A DNA stretch of 64,000 nt, from NCBI RefSeq assembly GCF_021513195.1, contig NZ_CP090974.1, forward strand, positions 1,624,001-1,688,000, given 5' to 3'. A model generated the notes under the pieces. It was not told where the DNA came from, made no database searches, and saw nothing but the letters and a program-made list of their open reading frames with translations. The position numbers and the translations under genes were made by a program. Each line of letters starts with the position of its first letter. Positions within the stretch are counted from its first letter, which is position 1. This DNA comes from Shewanella sp. OMA3-2 (GTDB lineage Bacteria > Pseudomonadota > Gammaproteobacteria > Enterobacterales > Shewanellaceae). Below are positions 1-8,970 of the stretch, piece after piece.

Positions 1-156
1 TGATTCAATCGCTGCTAGCCCCTGTGAGTTAGTGCTTACTAGCTCGGGTTTGAAAAGTAAGAGTATATTAAGTAAGGTTTTGTACGTTGGATCTCAGTAT
101 ATTGAGTTAAATATAGTAGTAACTTCACGTGTTCATCAATTTAATAAGGATTACTT

Positions 157-780
157 ATGTCAGGTTTATCGCAAATGTTTTTAAAGGCTCTTCCTTCGAT
201 GGCAAAGTGTTCTTTGGTGTTATCATCGCTAGTGGTAGTGACTATTGGTATGACATTTTTCAGTGCTAATGCTAATGCTAATGCTAATGTCAGTGCAGCA
301 AGTTGCCCTGACTATCTCAATGTTGAAGCACGTAAACTGCATTCAGACGATAACGTCAACTTGTGTGAGTTAACCCAAGGCAAAACAGTGTTAATTGTAA
401 ACACGGCTTCCAACTGTGGTTTTACCTCACAATTTGAAGGGCTTGAAGCTTTACATAAACAATATAAAGACAAAGGGTTAGTGGTTATTGGTTTTCCATC
501 TGATGATTTTTTCCAAGAAGAAAAAGATGAGGCTAAAACCGCGGATGTTTGTTTTATCAATTATGGGGTGACATTCACTATGGTTGCCACCTCACCTGTG
601 CGTGGTGACGATGCCAACTCAGTGTTTCAACACTTGAATGAAAAAAGCACTGCACCTAAGTGGAATTTCTACAAATATTTAGTATCTGGTGATGGCGAGA
701 CTGTGACCCAGTTTAACTCGCGCGTAAAACCTGATAGTGAAGAGCTTAAAAAGGCTATCGACAAGCAGTTAAGTCTTTAA
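157..780 (+). CDS. Glutathione peroxidase family protein, exported
   Basis: Thioredoxin-fold peroxidase of 207 aa, probably reducing peroxides in the periplasm. A basic then hydrophobic N-terminus (about residues 10-36) followed by ANANANANVSAA looks like a Sec signal peptide. The peroxidatic Cys87 lies in NTASNCGFTSQF, and WNFYKYLV at 169-176 is the family's Trp/Asn block. The usual GFPCNQF segment reads GFPSDDF (112-118), so the active-site Gln is not conserved; true glutathione or thioredoxin peroxidase activity is therefore uncertain. AAGGA sits about 7 nt before the ATG. The gene stands alone, upstream of hemH. Family assignment is firm; substrate is inferred. Confidence 0.85.
   Translation: MSGLSQMFLKALPSMAKCSLVLSSLVVVTIGMTFFSANANANANVSAASCPDYLNVEARKLHSDDNVNLCELTQGKTVLIVNTASNCGFTSQFEGLEALHKQYKDKGLVVIGFPSDDFFQEEKDEAKTADVCFINYGVTFTMVATSPVRGDDANSVFQHLNEKSTAPKWNFYKYLVSGDGETVTQFNSRVKPDSEELKKAIDKQLSL
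265..288 (+). repeat. (GCTAAT)x4 hexanucleotide repeat in a signal peptide
   Basis: Four perfect GCTAAT copies encode four Ala-Asn pairs (residues 37-44) at the presumed signal-peptide cleavage region. As the unit is six bases, gain or loss of copies would lengthen or shorten the signal region without shifting frame. Confidence 0.9.
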
Positions 781-904
781 TTATTTACTTTCAGTCGCAT
801 TTTTAATAAAAAATTGAGACAAGAGAATATTTTCCAAATATCCTCTCGTTATAAAGAAACATAATCATCAGTGCATCATCAGTCTATTATATTAGGAGCG
901 AGTT

Positions 905-1918
905 TTGGCGCGATTTTCAGGATTAGATAAAGAGACAGGGCACAGTGCTCGCGGTAAAACAGGCGTATTGCTATTAAACCTAGGTACACCTGATGCACCA
1001 ACTGCCTCAGCCGTCAGACGTTATTTAGCAGAGTTTTTAGCCGATCCTCGTGTAGTCGAAATTCCTAAACTCATATGGATGATTATATTGCACGGTATTA
1101 TTTTGCGGGTTCGCCCTGCAAAATCTGCTGCTTTATATAAACAGATTTGGACTGAAAATGGCTCACCTCTGCTGGCAATCAGTCAGCAACAGCAGGCTAA
1201 ATTAGATAAATTATTAGCATCCAGCGGCGTTGATGCTAGCGTACACCTTGCTATGCGATATGGCTCACCCTCGGTGGCTGCAACTTTGCAAAAAATGCAC
1301 AAGCAAGGAATTGATAACCTGGTGATATTGCCGCTATATCCTCAATACGCCGCGCCAACTACAGCATCAGCATTTGATGCGATAGCTAAAGAATTATATA
1401 AGTGGCGCTACTTACCTGCTTTACATTTTATTAATACCTATCATGATCATCCTGATCTAATTTCAGCCTTGGCCAATTCTATCGAACAAGATTTTGCTAA
1501 ACATGGCAAACCGCAAAAGTTAGTTTTGTCCTATCATGGTATGCCTGAGCGCAATTTGCATCTAGGCGATCCATACTATTGTTTTTGCATGAAAACTACT
1601 CGTTTAGTGGTTGAAAAACTAGGGTTGACCGAAGACGATTACATTACAACGTTTCAATCTCGTTTTGGTAAAGCTAAGTGGTTGCAACCCTATACAGATG
1701 CAACTATTGAAGCATTACCCGCAAAAGGCATTAGTAACATCGCCGTTATTTGTCCTGCTTTCAGCGCTGATTGTTTAGAAACCTTAGAAGAAATTCAAGG
1801 TGAAAATCGGCATGTATTTGAAGGTGCTGGTGGTACAGACTTTAGATACATTGCATGTTTAAATGACAATGATGACCACATTCAAATGATGGCTAACATT
1901 GTAAAACCTTATTGTTAG
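905..1918 (+). CDS. hemH: Ferrochelatase HemH
   Basis: Inserts ferrous iron into protoporphyrin IX, the last step of heme synthesis, at the inner face of the cytoplasmic membrane. The 337 aa are full length for the family. LLLNLGTPDAPT opens the fold, the catalytic His211 sits in LSYHGMPERN, and CPAFSADCLETLEEI near residue 285 carries the conserved acidic metal-path residues. DPYYCFCMKTT (222-232) is the gammaproteobacterial variant of this loop. The start is TTG, supported by AGGAG six bases upstream (894-898); no ATG in frame is better placed. Followed by a tandem repeat rather than a clear terminator. Confidence 0.96.
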   Translation: MARFSGLDKETGHSARGKTGVLLLNLGTPDAPTASAVRRYLAEFLADPRVVEIPKLIWMIILHGIILRVRPAKSAALYKQIWTENGSPLLAISQQQQAKLDKLLASSGVDASVHLAMRYGSPSVAATLQKMHKQGIDNLVILPLYPQYAAPTTASAFDAIAKELYKWRYLPALHFINTYHDHPDLISALANSIEQDFAKHGKPQKLVLSYHGMPERNLHLGDPYYCFCMKTTRLVVEKLGLTEDDYITTFQSRFGKAKWLQPYTDATIEALPAKGISNIAVICPAFSADCLETLEEIQGENRHVFEGAGGTDFRYIACLNDNDDHIQMMANIVKPYC

Positions 1919-1936
1919 TAACAGATCCGGCCCACA

Positions 1937-2072
1937 AGCATTGCCGGGATGACGTGTAGAAGCATTGCCGGGATGACGTGTAGAATCATTGCCAGGATGA
2001 CGTGTAGAATCATTGCCGGGATGACGTGTAGAATCATTGCCAGGATGACGTGTAGAAGTATGCCGGAATGAT
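1937..2072. repeat. 24-bp tandem repeat (5-6 copies), REP-tail derived
   Basis: TTGCCGGGATGACG recurs at 1941, 1965, 1989, 2013 and 2037 with exact 24-base spacing, followed by a degenerate copy near 2061. Copies differ at one or two positions (CCGGG or CCAGG, AAGC or AATC). The block starts with AGATCCGGCCCACAAGCATTGCCGGGATGACG, one full arm pair of the window's palindromic repeat family, so it is an expansion of that element's outer arm. The 24-base unit keeps an artefactual reading frame open on the minus strand. Confidence 0.92.
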
Positions 2073-2210
2073 TTTGCGTTTGTTGCTCACAGTTAATCAT
2101 TTCAATACAGAATCTCTTCAATTTTTATGAGGAGATAACATCTGAATAATTGTAGTTTTAAAAATACACTTAATTTGTGCGTAAAATGTTCGTAATTTAG
2201 CCCTGCCTAT

Positions 2211-2244
2211 ACGTCATCCCCGAGAGCTTTTATCGGGGATCTAT
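2211..2244. repeat. REP-like palindromic element
   Basis: ACGTCATCCCCGAG...TCGGGGATCT with an 8-bp perfect stem, ATCCCCGA (2216-2223) and TCGGGGAT (2233-2240), around a 9-base loop. Same family as the arrays at 31618, 33566, 35605 and 41038. The rest of 1919-2350 holds no gene. Confidence 0.85.
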
Positions 2245-2350
2245 TTTTGTTGAAACTTAGTACCAACCCTACAGTATAAAAATTTACTTTCTCGCCTGTT
2301 CTATTTCAATTTGATAGACTAAATCCACTGTTACAAATCAAAAATTAATT

Positions 2351-2680
2351 ATGAGAATAGATCCTAATATAAGGTTGGTATTCAGTACCGATAAAGGCCG
2401 TATTGAGCCAGAAAAACAAGTTGAAGCAGTACCTGATGGTGATGGCATAGTTCGGATCCATAAAGATACTAAAGGTCGAAAAGGCAAAGGTGTCAGTGTG
2501 ATAAAGGGCCTGGCTTTAGAGCAAACTGAACTTAAAGCCTTAGCACAAAAACTTAAAAAACAGTGCGGTTGTGGCGGTACTGTGAAAGACTTCGATATCG
2601 AAGTTCAAACCGATAACCGTGAACAATTAAAAACATTATTAGAAAAAATGAGTTATACGGTAAAGCTAGCGGGTGGATAA
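2351..2680 (+). CDS. yciH: SUI1/eIF1-family translation factor YciH
   Basis: Small cytoplasmic eIF1-like protein of 109 aa, the usual length for bacterial YciH, thought to bind the ribosome and influence start-codon choice. The SUI1 core spans about residues 35-107: KGRKGKGVSVIKGL, the basic loop, then QCGCGGTVKD and a C-terminal helix-strand ending SYTVKLAGG. The start is the first ATG; no strong Shine-Dalgarno is visible. It lies alone between the REP-like element and yqgE. Physiological role in bacteria is only partly known. Confidence 0.93.
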   Translation: MRIDPNIRLVFSTDKGRIEPEKQVEAVPDGDGIVRIHKDTKGRKGKGVSVIKGLALEQTELKALAQKLKKQCGCGGTVKDFDIEVQTDNREQLKTLLEKMSYTVKLAGG

Positions 2681-2754
2681 CGCCTTAAATATTAAAGCTC
2701 TCACATCAAAAAATTATTAATATAAAGCCTAGTATTCAAATAAGGGAAGATATT

Positions 2755-3360
2755 ATGGATGGTTCAGAAGTCAGTGTTACTAAAAAAGGCCGTCTACTTG
2801 GTGACTGTCTTCAAGGACATCTATTAATTGCTATGCCATCGCTTGAAGAAACATTTTTTGAGCGTAGTGTTATCTACATTTGTGAGCATGATGAAAAAGG
2901 TGCTATGGGATTGGTTATTAATCGCCCTATTGGTCTTGATCTTGAAGACTTGTTAGATCAAATGGGACTGAATCCTTCACCTGAATCGGCTTTTTATATT
3001 AACGCTCAAGTATTGTCGGGCGGCCCAGTGTCACCAGATCGTGGCTTTGTGCTTCATAGTCCACAGTCGAATTGGATGAATAGCCATCAAGTAACAGACT
3101 ATTGCATGCTCACCACATCACGCGATGTGTTATCAGCAATTGGTACTCAAAAATCGCCGGCAGATTATGTGGTTGCATTAGGCTATGCCGGTTGGGGGAA
3201 AGACCAATTGGAACAAGAGTTAGCTAATAATACCTGGTTAACCATTAAAGCCACTCCTGAATTACTTTATACCAAACAGCCTGAGCATTTATGGGATATT
3301 GCCTCTAAACAGTTAGGATTTGATATGTGGCAAATTTCATCCCAGGTAGGTCATGCTTAA
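2755..3360 (+). CDS. yqgE: YqgE/AlgH family protein (DUF179)
   Basis: UPF0301 protein of 201 aa, with biochemical function unknown in the family. The hallmark block runs from [20 protein letters not shown] through [16 protein letters not shown] (about residues 21-61); [13 protein letters not shown] and [14 protein letters not shown] are also conserved. The N-terminus is about 13 residues longer than typical members, but AAGGGAAG at 2742-2749 supports this ATG. The common neighbour pair yqgE-ruvX is kept here, suggesting shared expression. Confidence 0.94.
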   Translation: MDGSEVSVTKKGRLLGDCLQGHLLIAMPSLEETFFERSVIYICEHDEKGAMGLVINRPIGLDLEDLLDQMGLNPSPESAFYINAQVLSGGPVSPDRGFVLHSPQSNWMNSHQVTDYCMLTTSRDVLSAIGTQKSPADYVVALGYAGWGKDQLEQELANNTWLTIKATPELLYTKQPEHLWDIASKQLGFDMWQISSQVGHA

Positions 3361-3369
3361 GGTGATAAG

Positions 3370-3510
3370 TTGGAATGGTTAATCGCTAAAACTGCCGCAC
3401 TGTTCATTGTTGGCATTTCTTTATTAACTGCCGAAGTCACGGTACATATAGCCAACAGTGTTTATAGCAGAGTCGTGTTCCAGTCAGACAGCATTAACCT
3501 TAAGCGCTGA
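3370..3510 (+). CDS. Possible 46-aa single-pass membrane protein
   Basis: Short open frame with TTG start preceded by AAGGTGATAAG just after the yqgE stop. The product would be MEWLIAKTAALFIVGISLL followed by a polar tail ending NLKR. One hydrophobic helix of about 17 residues (5-21) would span the membrane. It fills most of the 203-nt yqgE-ruvX gap. No family is recognised; it may be chance, and only conservation elsewhere would settle it. Confidence 0.35.
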   Translation: MEWLIAKTAALFIVGISLLTAEVTVHIANSVYSRVVFQSDSINLKR

Positions 3511-3563
3511 CGATAGGTTTAGAATATACACTTTAGCACCAAATTACTTCCTGAAGGAACATC

Positions 3564-3989
3564 ATGCAACCTCAAACCATATTAGGTTTTGACTATGGTA
3601 CCAAAAGCATTGGTATTGCAATCGGACAAGCTATTACAGCCAGTGCCAGCCCGTTAATGTCGATTAAAGCGGTTGACGGCATTCCCAATTGGGATGACAT
3701 TGGCAAATTGATAGCCGAATGGCAGCCAGATCTAGTGGTAGTAGGGTTACCGTTAAATATGGATGGTACCGAGCAAGAAATGACCCAACGTGCGCGTAAA
3801 TTCGCTAATCGAATTAATGGTCGCTTTGGTATAAAAGTCGCCACTCAAGATGAGCGCTTAACAACGGCAGATGCTAAAGCACGGTTGTTTGAGTTTGGTG
3901 GATTTAAAGCATTATCGAAAGGGCAAATTGATGCAGTTTCAGCAGTACTGATTGTTGAAAGTTATTTTGAAAACCAATTCGGAGACTAA
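3564..3989 (+). CDS. ruvX: Holliday junction resolvase-like YqgF/RuvX
   Basis: RNase H-fold protein of 141 aa, the usual size. Family members are linked to Holliday junction resolution and to 16S rRNA 5' maturation. The first catalytic Asp lies in [16 protein letters not shown], the acidic segment DERLTTADA is the second, and [14 protein letters not shown] near the C-terminus carries the third. [15 protein letters not shown] is also diagnostic. GAAGGAAC at 3553-3560 is a good ribosome binding site. Follows yqgE, a widespread gene order. Confidence 0.95.
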   Translation: MQPQTILGFDYGTKSIGIAIGQAITASASPLMSIKAVDGIPNWDDIGKLIAEWQPDLVVVGLPLNMDGTEQEMTQRARKFANRINGRFGIKVATQDERLTTADAKARLFEFGGFKALSKGQIDAVSAVLIVESYFENQFGD

Positions 3990-4122
3990 TCGGTTGTATC
4001 GTGATTTTAAATCTGACTATTCGTTAGCTTCAACAATATTTAATTTATTGATTAAATACTGAACTTGACAATCGTTTTACTGTCTATAACCTTGTGATTA
4101 TTTAAATGTTTTTGGAGCTTCT

Positions 4123-4674
4123 ATGAAAAAGTTAGTTTTAGCGATAGCGGTATTAGCCTTAAGTGCTTGTAGCACACTAAAAACCAATACCGATTTTGAC
4201 CCTGCTGTAGCATTTGATCAATATAAAACATTCACTTGGGTTGCGACAAAAGAAGCAGACAAAGGTTATCACTTAGATGGACTGCTTGATCAGCGTGTTA
4301 GAGATGCTGTTGATAATCAAATGGCAGCCAAAGGATTAACTAAAGTTGCCGCTGAAGCGGATTTATTAGTTAATTACCTGACCAAAGTAGATAAGAAAAT
4401 TAATATTGATACTTTTAATAACAACTTTGGCTATAACCCATACTATGGGCCAGGTTGGGGATGGAGTGGTTCAATGCACACTCAAACCACTGTACGTGAA
4501 TATGAAGTGGGTACATTAATTATTGATCTAATTGACAACAAAACAGGTAAGTTAGTATGGCGTGGCAGTGTTGCAGACACCATCCGTGATCAAAACACCC
4601 CACAAGAGCGTGTCGATATTATCAATAGTGCCATTGGACATGTGATGTCAGCTTTCCCTCCACAAACAAAATGA
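4123..4674 (+). CDS. DUF4136 lipoprotein
   Basis: Lipoprotein of 183 aa. The signal peptide MKKLVLAIAVLALSAC ends in a clear lipobox with Cys16 as the lipidation site; no Asp follows at +2, so outer-membrane sorting is expected. The mature part shows the DUF4136 pattern: DFDPAVAFDQYKTFTW, ADLLVNYL, a Tyr/Gly-rich segment NPYYGPGWGWSG, then VGTLIIDLID and LVWRGSVADTI. Function is unknown. GGAG precedes the ATG. Single-gene unit. Confidence 0.9.
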   Translation: MKKLVLAIAVLALSACSTLKTNTDFDPAVAFDQYKTFTWVATKEADKGYHLDGLLDQRVRDAVDNQMAAKGLTKVAAEADLLVNYLTKVDKKINIDTFNNNFGYNPYYGPGWGWSGSMHTQTTVREYEVGTLIIDLIDNKTGKLVWRGSVADTIRDQNTPQERVDIINSAIGHVMSAFPPQTK

Positions 4675-4698
4675 TAGTATAAAATTGATACTGGTTAT

Positions 4699-4732
4699 AA
4701 AGCGCTTTTCTTTTGGACTGCGCTTTATTTGT
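4699..4732 (+). terminator. Probable rho-independent terminator
   Basis: AAAGCGC (4699-4705) pairs with GCGCTTT (4720-4726) and is followed by ATTTGTT. It lies 25 nt after the lipoprotein stop. The U-tract is weak. Confidence 0.55.
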
Positions 4733-4917
4733 TAACAGTTCTGTGAGCAGCTCTTCCTAAGTATAAGTATTACCAGGATAAGCAGACTCAAATAAACATG
4801 ATCGACCAGCCATATAAGTAAGCATCCTCTGCTTTTTATCTTTACCCATTCTCACCCATTTGATAAAATTCTTAGCTGTGATAAGGAAATTCACCCTTCA
4901 TATGTAAGTGAGTCATC

Positions 4918-5427
4918 ATGAAATCTTGGTATCTTTTATATTGTAAACCGCGTGAAGAATTACGCGCGCAGCAAAATTTAGCGCTTCAACAAATTGAAAG
5001 CTACTTACCAATGATTAAAGAATCAAAAAAATCCAAATCTACCACCAAAATGGTCGACGTGCCTTTATTCCCTAATTATCTCTTTATCTACTTTGACCCT
5101 ACCGAGTTCAGCGTGAGTAAAATTCACTCAACAAGAGGTGCAAGTCGGATTATTGGCTGCAAAGAAGTCATGACGCCTATAGACGATAGACTTATTAATA
5201 GCCTTAAAAGGCGGGTTAATGCATTTGTACCTGAGCAGGAAAAATGTTTAGCTAAAGGCGATAAAGTGACATTTATAGATGGTCCCTTTATTAATCTAGA
5301 AGCTATTTTTGAAGAGCGGAACGCTGAAAAACGTTGTTATGTGTTGTTTAATATTATGGGTCAACAGAAACGTATTTTAATTGATGAGCAAGCAATCAAA
5401 AAAAGTACAACAGATAATGAGTATTAA
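4918..5427 (+). CDS. rfaH: Transcription antiterminator RfaH
   Basis: NusG paralogue of 169 aa that binds RNA polymerase at ops sites and lets it read through long surface-polysaccharide operons. The NGN domain opens with SWYLLYCKPREELRAQQNL, followed by VPLFPNYLFIYFDP and STRGASRIIG; the C-terminal KOW-type part holds GDKVTFIDGPF and VLFNIMGQQKRI. These blocks match Escherichia RfaH much better than NusG. It sits about 370 nt upstream of a perfect ops element and points into the polysaccharide operon, so it is very likely that operon's own antiterminator. Confidence 0.95.
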   Translation: MKSWYLLYCKPREELRAQQNLALQQIESYLPMIKESKKSKSTTKMVDVPLFPNYLFIYFDPTEFSVSKIHSTRGASRIIGCKEVMTPIDDRLINSLKRRVNAFVPEQEKCLAKGDKVTFIDGPFINLEAIFEERNAEKRCYVLFNIMGQQKRILIDEQAIKKSTTDNEY

Positions 5428-5686
5428 TTAAACGAGTTGAACGAAAGTTGGTCAGTTAACTAGATATGTACTTATAATGTTGTAAGATATTGGCTATACA
5501 ACTTAGTTTTAAGAGATGTAGCGACTAATCAACCCGTTTAATGTTTTTGCGTTATGGCATTTAAAATCAGTGGTTTACTGTATTTTCTTTATGTTTTTTT
5601 TGCTAGGTTTGGTCTATCAGTTTAATAAAATGGTTTTTAAGTGCCGACTGGCTGATTTTTCTACATATTTAACAACACACTTCAGT

Positions 5687-5692
5687 TATAAT
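5687..5692 (+). promoter_or_regulatory. Candidate -10 box of the polysaccharide operon
   Basis: A perfect TATAAT about 100 nt upstream of the ops element. No convincing -35 hexamer at 16-18 nt, so the assignment is tentative. Confidence 0.4.
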
Positions 5693-5793
5693 ACGAGCCA
5701 AATTTTTCATTGGTTCACTTTGGACTAATGAATCTATAATTAAAAATAAGAAGTTTCGCGAAGCGAAGGGCACTATAGAAGCCGCAATCTATG

Positions 5794-5805
5794 GGCGGTA
5801 GCGTG
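5794..5805 (+). promoter_or_regulatory. ops element (RfaH recruitment / JUMPstart core)
   Basis: GGCGGTAGCGTG, identical over 12 bases to the core ops sequence known from RfaH-controlled operons in enteric bacteria, on the plus strand inside the operon leader. RNA polymerase pauses here and RfaH binds the exposed non-template strand. The rfaH gene lies immediately upstream. Confidence 0.93.
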
Positions 5806-6105
5806 TCTGGAAGGCAAAATACAGAAAAATTTCTGTCTTTTAGAGCGCGTCTAAGACCGTCTCGGTCGCTACGCGGAGCGATAGCATAGATCTTGAAAGT
5901 TCAGCATGCTGCCGATTTAATCCGTTTTGACTTTTGCTACCAAAAGCTTTACTTATTTTACCGAAACATTCCGTCATCCATAAGTGATACGGCCTGTAAT
6001 CGCTTTATTTACCGCTTTTATAGCAGCGAAGCCCTCTAGCCGGACTAAGTCCGTTCTAGGCTCTCGATGCCACCCTAATTCTATTAATAATATTGGAGAT
6101 ACCTG

Positions 6106-8852
6106 GTGTTTCATAAAACCAAAACATTATTCATTGCAGGCTTATCTGCCTTTATTATACTCACTACGCCAGTAGACGCGGTTACCCCATCACCACAAAT
6201 GATTGAGCAATTTAAACAGTTGCCTAAATCAGAGCAAGCAAGAATTGCAAAGCAATATGGTATCGATCCATCCGCTTTTGGCGGAACCAGTAGCACGGCG
6301 TCAAGAATTGAAAATCCTGAGGTGGTTACTGAACGAGCCGGTGAGTCGGAATCTTTAGCAACAAGAAAATCAGACTCTGAATCTGAATACGATTTTAAAC
6401 GAGATAGTAAGCGTAATGAGCTAACTAGATTTGGTTATGAAATGTTTGCAGGTGAACCTTCAACGTTTGCTCCGGTGTCAGATGTTCCAGTACCAAGCGA
6501 ATATATGATAGGCCCTGGCGACGTCATTAATGTTCAATTGTATGGTAAAGAAAATCAGGAATACAGTTTAACAGTGGGTCGCGATGGTAACCTTCAGTTT
6601 CCATCTCTTGGGCCTATACCTTTAAGTGGTATGAGTTTTTCAGAAGCCAGAGAGTCAATTAGCGAGCGAATTAAGCAACAAATGATTGGTATTGAATCTA
6701 ATATCAGCATGGGTGAGCTTCGTTCTATTCGTATTTTTGTCGCGGGTGATGCTTATAAACCGGGCTCTTATACAGTGTCGAGTTTATCAACTATCACGCA
6801 AGCGCTATTTGTTGCGGGTGGTATTAATGAAATAGGCAGTTTAAGAAACATTCAAATTAAACGTGGTGGGCGTTTAGTCGGCAAATTTGATTTGTATGAT
6901 TTGTTATTACGAGGTGATGCATCTGGTGATATTAATCTGCGTTCAGGTGATGTTGTGTTCATTCCAGCCGTTGGTGGGTTAGTAAGTGTAACCAGGAAGT
7001 CAGAAGACCTGCAATCTATGAAATATCGCCCAATGAAACTATCTCAGACATTGTTACTATGGCAGCAGGCGTAAAAGCCGGCGCATACCCTAAAGCCACC
7101 AGTTTGGAACGCTTTAATAGTAACGGATTGAAAAGTCTTATTAACCTTGATTTAACATCAGCCAAAGATCAAACTTTATTAGCTAAAAATGGCGATTTTA
7201 TTCGAGTTAAAAATTCATCTAGCCAATTTGAAAACACCATTACGTTAGCTGGTGCAGTCGTTCGTCCTGGTAAATATCAATGGCGAGAAGGAATTACTAT
7301 CGCCGATGTTTTGCCGAGTGTGTGGGGCGATTTAGCACCGAGTGCCGATTTAAACTACGCCTTAGTTATTCGTGAAGTGAATAAATATGGTGACATCAAT
7401 GTGCTGCAGTTTTCATTAGGTGCAGCAATTGCAGGTGGTAGCTTAACTGATAATCTAGCTTTGTCGCCACGTGATAAAATTCTGGTTTTTAACTACGACG
7501 ATGCTACTCAAAACCGTTTTGAGTTAAATAAATTGGTTAAGCAACGAGTTGCAAAAGTTGCTGAGCTTAAAGGTGACTCACTCTTAGGCAACGATTTATT
7601 TCAATCTGGTTTTGAATCATTAGACTTTTCAGGCAACAAAAAAGTCTCTAAAACAAACATTGGTGGTGTCATCATTACAGGCACTGAGGCGTCGAAAGAG
7701 CAAAGTGCTGTAAAAACTGAAGTGTCACAAATGTTAGCTAACTTATTTGACGATATTGAACTTATTAAAGTCAGCTATGCAATGAGCAGAGGCGAATTAC
7801 TTTATCCAATCATTAGCAAGCTTTACCAACAGGGTAATAGTCATTCTAATGTTAAAGTTGTTGCTGCAGCGGGTAAGGTTAGACACCCTGGTTTATATCC
7901 TTTAAGTGAAAATTCAACTGTGAGTGACTTAATTAAAGCTGCTGGTGGCTTAACTGAAGGCGCATACATTGAAAAAGCTGAACTAACCAGGACACAAATT
8001 AATGCTAATGGTTCAGGTATCACGCATTTAAGTGTTGATGTCGCGTCGGCCTTAATGGGCGACCGGTCGGCTGATTTTGCTTTACAAAGTCGCGATGCTT
8101 TGACCATTCAAACTATTCCAGACTGGCAAGAAAGTAAAAGCGTTGAGCTTCGTGGCGAAGTTAAATTTCCTGGCGTTTATAATATCGCCCGTGGAGAAAC
8201 ATTAGCCAAATTGTTAGAGCGTGCGGGAGGTTTTACTGAGTATGCCGCGCAAAACGCATCTGTGTTTGTACGCGAATCAGTAAGACAGCAAGAAGAGTTA
8301 GAAATCAAAAAGCTTGCCAATCAGTTACGCCGTGATATTGCCAGTCGTGGTATTTCTAAAGATGGTATTCAAGTCAATTATGCTGATGCTCAAATGATGC
8401 TAACTGATTTAGAGAATATAAAAGCAGTAGGTCGATTGGTCGTTGATTTAAATGCTATTAGCTTAGGCATTGATGAAGCCGATTTGCAGTTAGAAGATGC
8501 CGATGTACTTTATATTCCAGCCATAAAACAAACAATCGCAGTCATGGGCGAAGTTCAACACCCATCAACGCATAGGTTTAAATCTGGTTATACGCTTGAA
8601 CAATATCTTGCATTATCAGGTGGGCCACGCGAACGTGCAGATGAAGACCGTGTTTATATCATTAAAGCCGATGGCTCAGTGACTTTACCGAGTAACAGCG
8701 CTTGGTTTGCCAGTGATACAGAAATGTCACCAGGTGACACTGTAATAATGCCGTTAGACACAGAGTATAAAGATAACTTAACTCTTTGGACTCAAGTTAC
8801 CGGAATTATCTATAACACCGCCGTAGCAATATCCGCTATTTCTGGCTTGTAA
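6106..8852 (+). CDS. Polysaccharide export protein, Wza-like with SLBB repeats (frameshifted as sequenced)
   Basis: Outer-membrane/periplasmic export protein. The GTG start has GGAG 7 nt upstream and gives a signal peptide ending near TTPVDA. The poly-export domain is at about residues 125-200 (EYMIGPGDVINVQLYGK), followed by several SLBB beta-grasp repeats and a C-terminal hydrophobic helix. The restored length of about 915 aa is far above the ~380 aa of classical Wza. The frame breaks near 6994-6997: after VSVT the reading continues only in the -1 frame as EVRRPAIYEISPNETISDIV. One missing base, probably a G in AGGGAAG, restores a single frame to 8852. As sequenced, the second part would start at 7059. 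Confidence 0.88.
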
Positions 8853-8867
8853 TTTTACATCATAAAC

Positions 8868-8919
8868 AACAGAGTAATGATTAGAGACATGCACTAATCA
8901 TTACTTTCAGTACTCTGTT
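8868..8919 (+). other. Intercistronic hairpin
   Basis: GTAATGATTAG (8874-8884) and CTAATCATTAC (8894-8904) form a perfect 11-bp stem around a 9-base loop. An outer CAGAGTA/TACTCTG pair (8870-8876, 8911-8917) offers a competing stem. There is no U-tract, so an mRNA stability or attenuation role is more likely than full termination. Confidence 0.55.
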
Positions 8920-8970
8920 ACAACAGTTATCACTGTTAATTTTATAATCATTTAAAGAGATAATTCATTA

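Larger units (their letters stand above)
5428..6105 (+). promoter_or_regulatory. Long untranslated leader of the polysaccharide operon
   Basis: About 680 nt with no credible gene between rfaH and the first export gene. It holds a candidate -10 box (5687-5692), an ops element (5794-5805) and a cluster of small hairpins: TTCGC-GAA-GCGAA at 5755-5767, ACAGAAA-AA-TTTCTGT at 5821-5836, GACCG-TCT-CGGTC at 5855-5867 and CGCT-ACGCGG-AGCG at 5867-5880. The arrangement resembles JUMPstart leaders of O-antigen and capsule operons. A Shine-Dalgarno (GGAG, 6095-6098) ends it. Confidence 0.8.

Noticed and set aside
1..156. Possible C-terminus of an upstream gene ending at position 32 (IQSLLAPVS)
   Set aside because: Only nine codons are visible, not enough to support a gene call; the remainder up to 156 is upstream region of the peroxidase gene with no clear promoter.
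1915..2121. Minus-strand open frame of 68 codons with repeated MILHVIPA motif
   Set aside because: It exists only because the tandem repeat unit is 24 bases, a multiple of three; no start site or family support.
5984..6175. 63-codon frame in the operon leader
   Set aside because: No ribosome binding site, overlaps the export gene start in another frame, no recognisable protein features.
6990..7074. Programmed ribosomal frameshift in the Wza-like gene
   Set aside because: No slippery heptamer at the break, and four other genes in the window show the same single-base loss; an indel is simpler.
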